From NCBI GenBank assembly GCA_012728465.1, contig JAAYFB010000414.1, positions 1 through 8,117 of the forward strand: DNA of 8,117 bases, given 5' to 3'. The DNA is from Proteiniphilum sp. GTDB taxonomy: Bacteria; Bacteroidota; Bacteroidia; Bacteroidales; Dysgonomonadaceae. Shown here piece by piece: positions 7,093 to 8,117 of the stretch (positions are counted from its first letter, which is position 1; each line of letters begins with the position of its first letter). The position numbers and the translations under genes were made by a program. The notes beneath the pieces are model-generated. The model ran no database searches. It saw only the letters and a program-made list of their open reading frames with translations, and was not told the origin of the DNA.

Positions 7093-7122
7093 CAAAGTTA
7101 TTCAAATATTTGACATTGCAAA
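7093..7122 (-). promoter_or_regulatory. Putative Bacteroidota-type promoter of ccsBA
   Basis: Read on the minus strand, TTTG (7122..7119), an 18-nt spacer and TAACTTTG (7100..7093) match the -33 TTTG and -7 TAnnTTTG consensus of Bacteroidota promoters, with a spacer slightly on the short side. Transcription would begin near 7087, leaving a leader of about 115 nt before the ATG at 6971, or about 70 nt before the alternative GTG. Both boxes are exact matches; activity is inferred. Confidence 0.52.
7102..7113. promoter_or_regulatory. 12-bp perfect palindrome inside the ccsBA promoter spacer
   Basis: TCAAATATTTGA reads the same on both strands and lies between the -33 and -7 boxes of the putative ccsBA promoter. 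A bound dimeric regulator here would block or modify initiation. It also lies about 100 bp upstream of the divergent speA start. Short AT-rich palindromes are common by chance, so an operator role is only a possibility. Confidence 0.28.
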
Positions 7123-7215
7123 TCATTTTTATAATGAACATTAACAGCAAGTGAATAACAAATAAAATGACTACTTTTACAAATTAAATAAACCAATTTA
7201 TATAATGAACTGAAA

Positions 7216-8117
7216 ATGAGAAAATGGCGTATTGAAGACTCTGAGGAAATGTACAACATTGATGGTTGGGGAAATGGATATTTCTCAATAAATGATAAAG
7301 GCAATGTACAAGTGAGCCCTCGCAAAAAGAATGGCAATAGTGTTGACTTAAATGAACTAATGCGAGAACTATATCTGCGTGATGTATCTGCACCAGTATT
7401 AATACGATTTCCAGAAATCTTGGATAACAGAATTGAAAAGATATCTACATGTTTCGAAATTGCATCCAAAGAGTACGGATATGATGCCCAAAACTATATA
7501 GTTTACCCAATCAAGGTAAACCAAATGCGACAGGTAGTTGAAGAGTTAGTTTCACACGGAAAAAAGTTCAATATCGGTCTAGAGGCTGGCTCAAAACCAG
7601 AACTACATGCAGTACTAGCAATTAATACCGACATAAACTCAATTATAATCTGCAACGGATACAAAGATGAAAGCTACATCGAACTAGCACTATTGGCTCA
7701 GAAGATGGGAAAACAAGTTTTCATTGTAGTAGAAAAAATAAATGAACTGAAACAAACCATTACCATTGCAAAACGCCTAAAAGTAAAACCAAATATTGGT
7801 ATCCGTATTAAGCTTGCAAGCTCGGGAAGTGGCAAGTGGGAAGAATCAGGTGGAGATGGTAGCAAGTTTGGACTTAACTCTAGCGAACTACTACAAGCAC
7901 TAGAGATGCTAAAAGATGAAGAAATGACTGAATGCTTCCGATTGATTCACTTTCACATTGGAAGCCAAATCACAAAAATTCGCCGTATTAAAACTGCACT
8001 ACGTGAAGCAGCTCAATTCTATGTGGAGCTACATGCACTCGGTTTTAATATTGAGTTTACAGATATAGGCGGTGGACTAGGTGTTGACTACGATGGCACA
8101 AGATCATCATATAGCGA
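7216..8117 (+). CDS. speA: Biosynthetic arginine decarboxylase, 5' part (cut by window end)
   Basis: PLP-dependent decarboxylase converting arginine to agmatine, the first step of the arginine route to putrescine and spermidine in the cytoplasm. The first 300 residues are present and the frame is open at the window end; complete SpeA proteins are around 630 aa, so about half is missing. The N-terminal WRIEDSEEMYNIDGWG (4..19) is typical of the family. PLP binds through Lys100 in YPIKVNQ. Further alanine-racemase-like barrel motifs are GLEAGSKPEL after it, ICNGYKDE, HFHIGSQ (H245, H247) and the phosphate-binding DIGGGLGVDYDG (283..294). The ATG at 7216 is the first in frame after a stop at 7189, and the family-typical sequence starts right there. 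It is transcribed divergently from ccsBA; no clear promoter of its own was found (TACTTTTA at 7172..7179 is a weak -7 candidate). Confidence 0.95.
   Translation, partial: MRKWRIEDSEEMYNIDGWGNGYFSINDKGNVQVSPRKKNGNSVDLNELMRELYLRDVSAPVLIRFPEILDNRIEKISTCFEIASKEYGYDAQNYIVYPIKVNQMRQVVEELVSHGKKFNIGLEAGSKPELHAVLAINTDINSIIICNGYKDESYIELALLAQKMGKQVFIVVEKINELKQTITIAKRLKVKPNIGIRIKLASSGSGKWEESGGDGSKFGLNSSELLQALEMLKDEEMTECFRLIHFHIGSQITKIRRIKTALREAAQFYVELHALGFNIEFTDIGGGLGVDYDGTRSSYS

Noticed and set aside
7110..7135. TTGACA ... TATAAT resembling an E. coli sigma-70 promoter upstream of speA
   Set aside because: The spacer is only 14 nt and Bacteroidota primary sigma factors do not favour these boxes; in AT-rich DNA this is weak evidence.
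7134..7187. Mini open frames in the speA leader (MNINSK at 7134..7154, MTTFTN at 7167..7187)
   Set aside because: Very short, no ribosome-binding signal, no arginine codons or attenuator-like stem following them, so no support for a leader-peptide mechanism.
7130..7210. Direct repeat TATAATGAAC at 7130..7139 and 7201..7210 in the speA leader
   Set aside because: Only 10 bp, AT-rich, two copies, with no flanking similarity; chance is the simplest explanation.
7098..7469. Open frame of 123 codons on the minus strand opposite the speA start
   Set aside because: It lies largely antisense to clearly family-typical speA coding sequence and its translation looks like a low-complexity shadow rich in Ser and Phe.

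Overview
The window looks like a chromosomal segment of a member of the Bacteroidota, probably a Bacteroidales/Marinilabiliales-type anaerobe or microaerophile. This is inferred from several traits: AT-rich DNA, almost no Shine-Dalgarno motifs, TAnnTTTG-type -7 promoter boxes, a ResB-CcsA single-chain cytochrome c synthase, and a biosynthetic arginine decarboxylase. No mobile element, CRISPR array, rRNA or tRNA gene is visible.

Layout, left to right. At the extreme left edge a short open frame (57..1, minus) may be the start of a divergent gene. A leader with a Bacteroidota-like promoter and a perfect 9-bp hairpin precedes a Tat-signal-bearing type II sulfide:quinone oxidoreductase (217..1572, plus), closed by a strong intrinsic terminator (1594..1628). 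Next comes a two-gene plus-strand unit: an NCS2 uracil/xanthine-type permease (1676..2884), overlapping by 8 nt a membrane-anchored TlpA-like thioredoxin (2877..3467). A bidirectional terminator (3485..3536) separates this unit from a minus-strand unit of a fused cytochrome c synthase CcsBA (6971..4554) followed 17 nt later by a Gfo/Idh/MocA oxidoreductase (4536..3559). A 244-bp divergent intergenic region, counted from the preferred ATG of ccsBA, holds a good ccsBA promoter with a palindrome in its spacer. It leads to speA (7216 to the window end), which is truncated by the window.

How the genes may work together. The SQR would feed electrons from sulfide into the quinone pool at the outer face of the inner membrane. 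CcsBA would attach heme to exported c-type cytochromes. TlpA-like proteins commonly supply thiol reduction in the same compartment. These three share a periplasmic redox theme, but the terminators put them in separate transcription units, so a dedicated system is only an inference. The permease, the Gfo/Idh/MocA enzyme and SpeA look like ordinary metabolic neighbours. I found no clear evidence of an undescribed system. The most notable points are the SQR with an apparent Ala at one canonical redox-cysteine position plus a Tat signal, and the regulatory dyads ahead of sqr and ccsBA.
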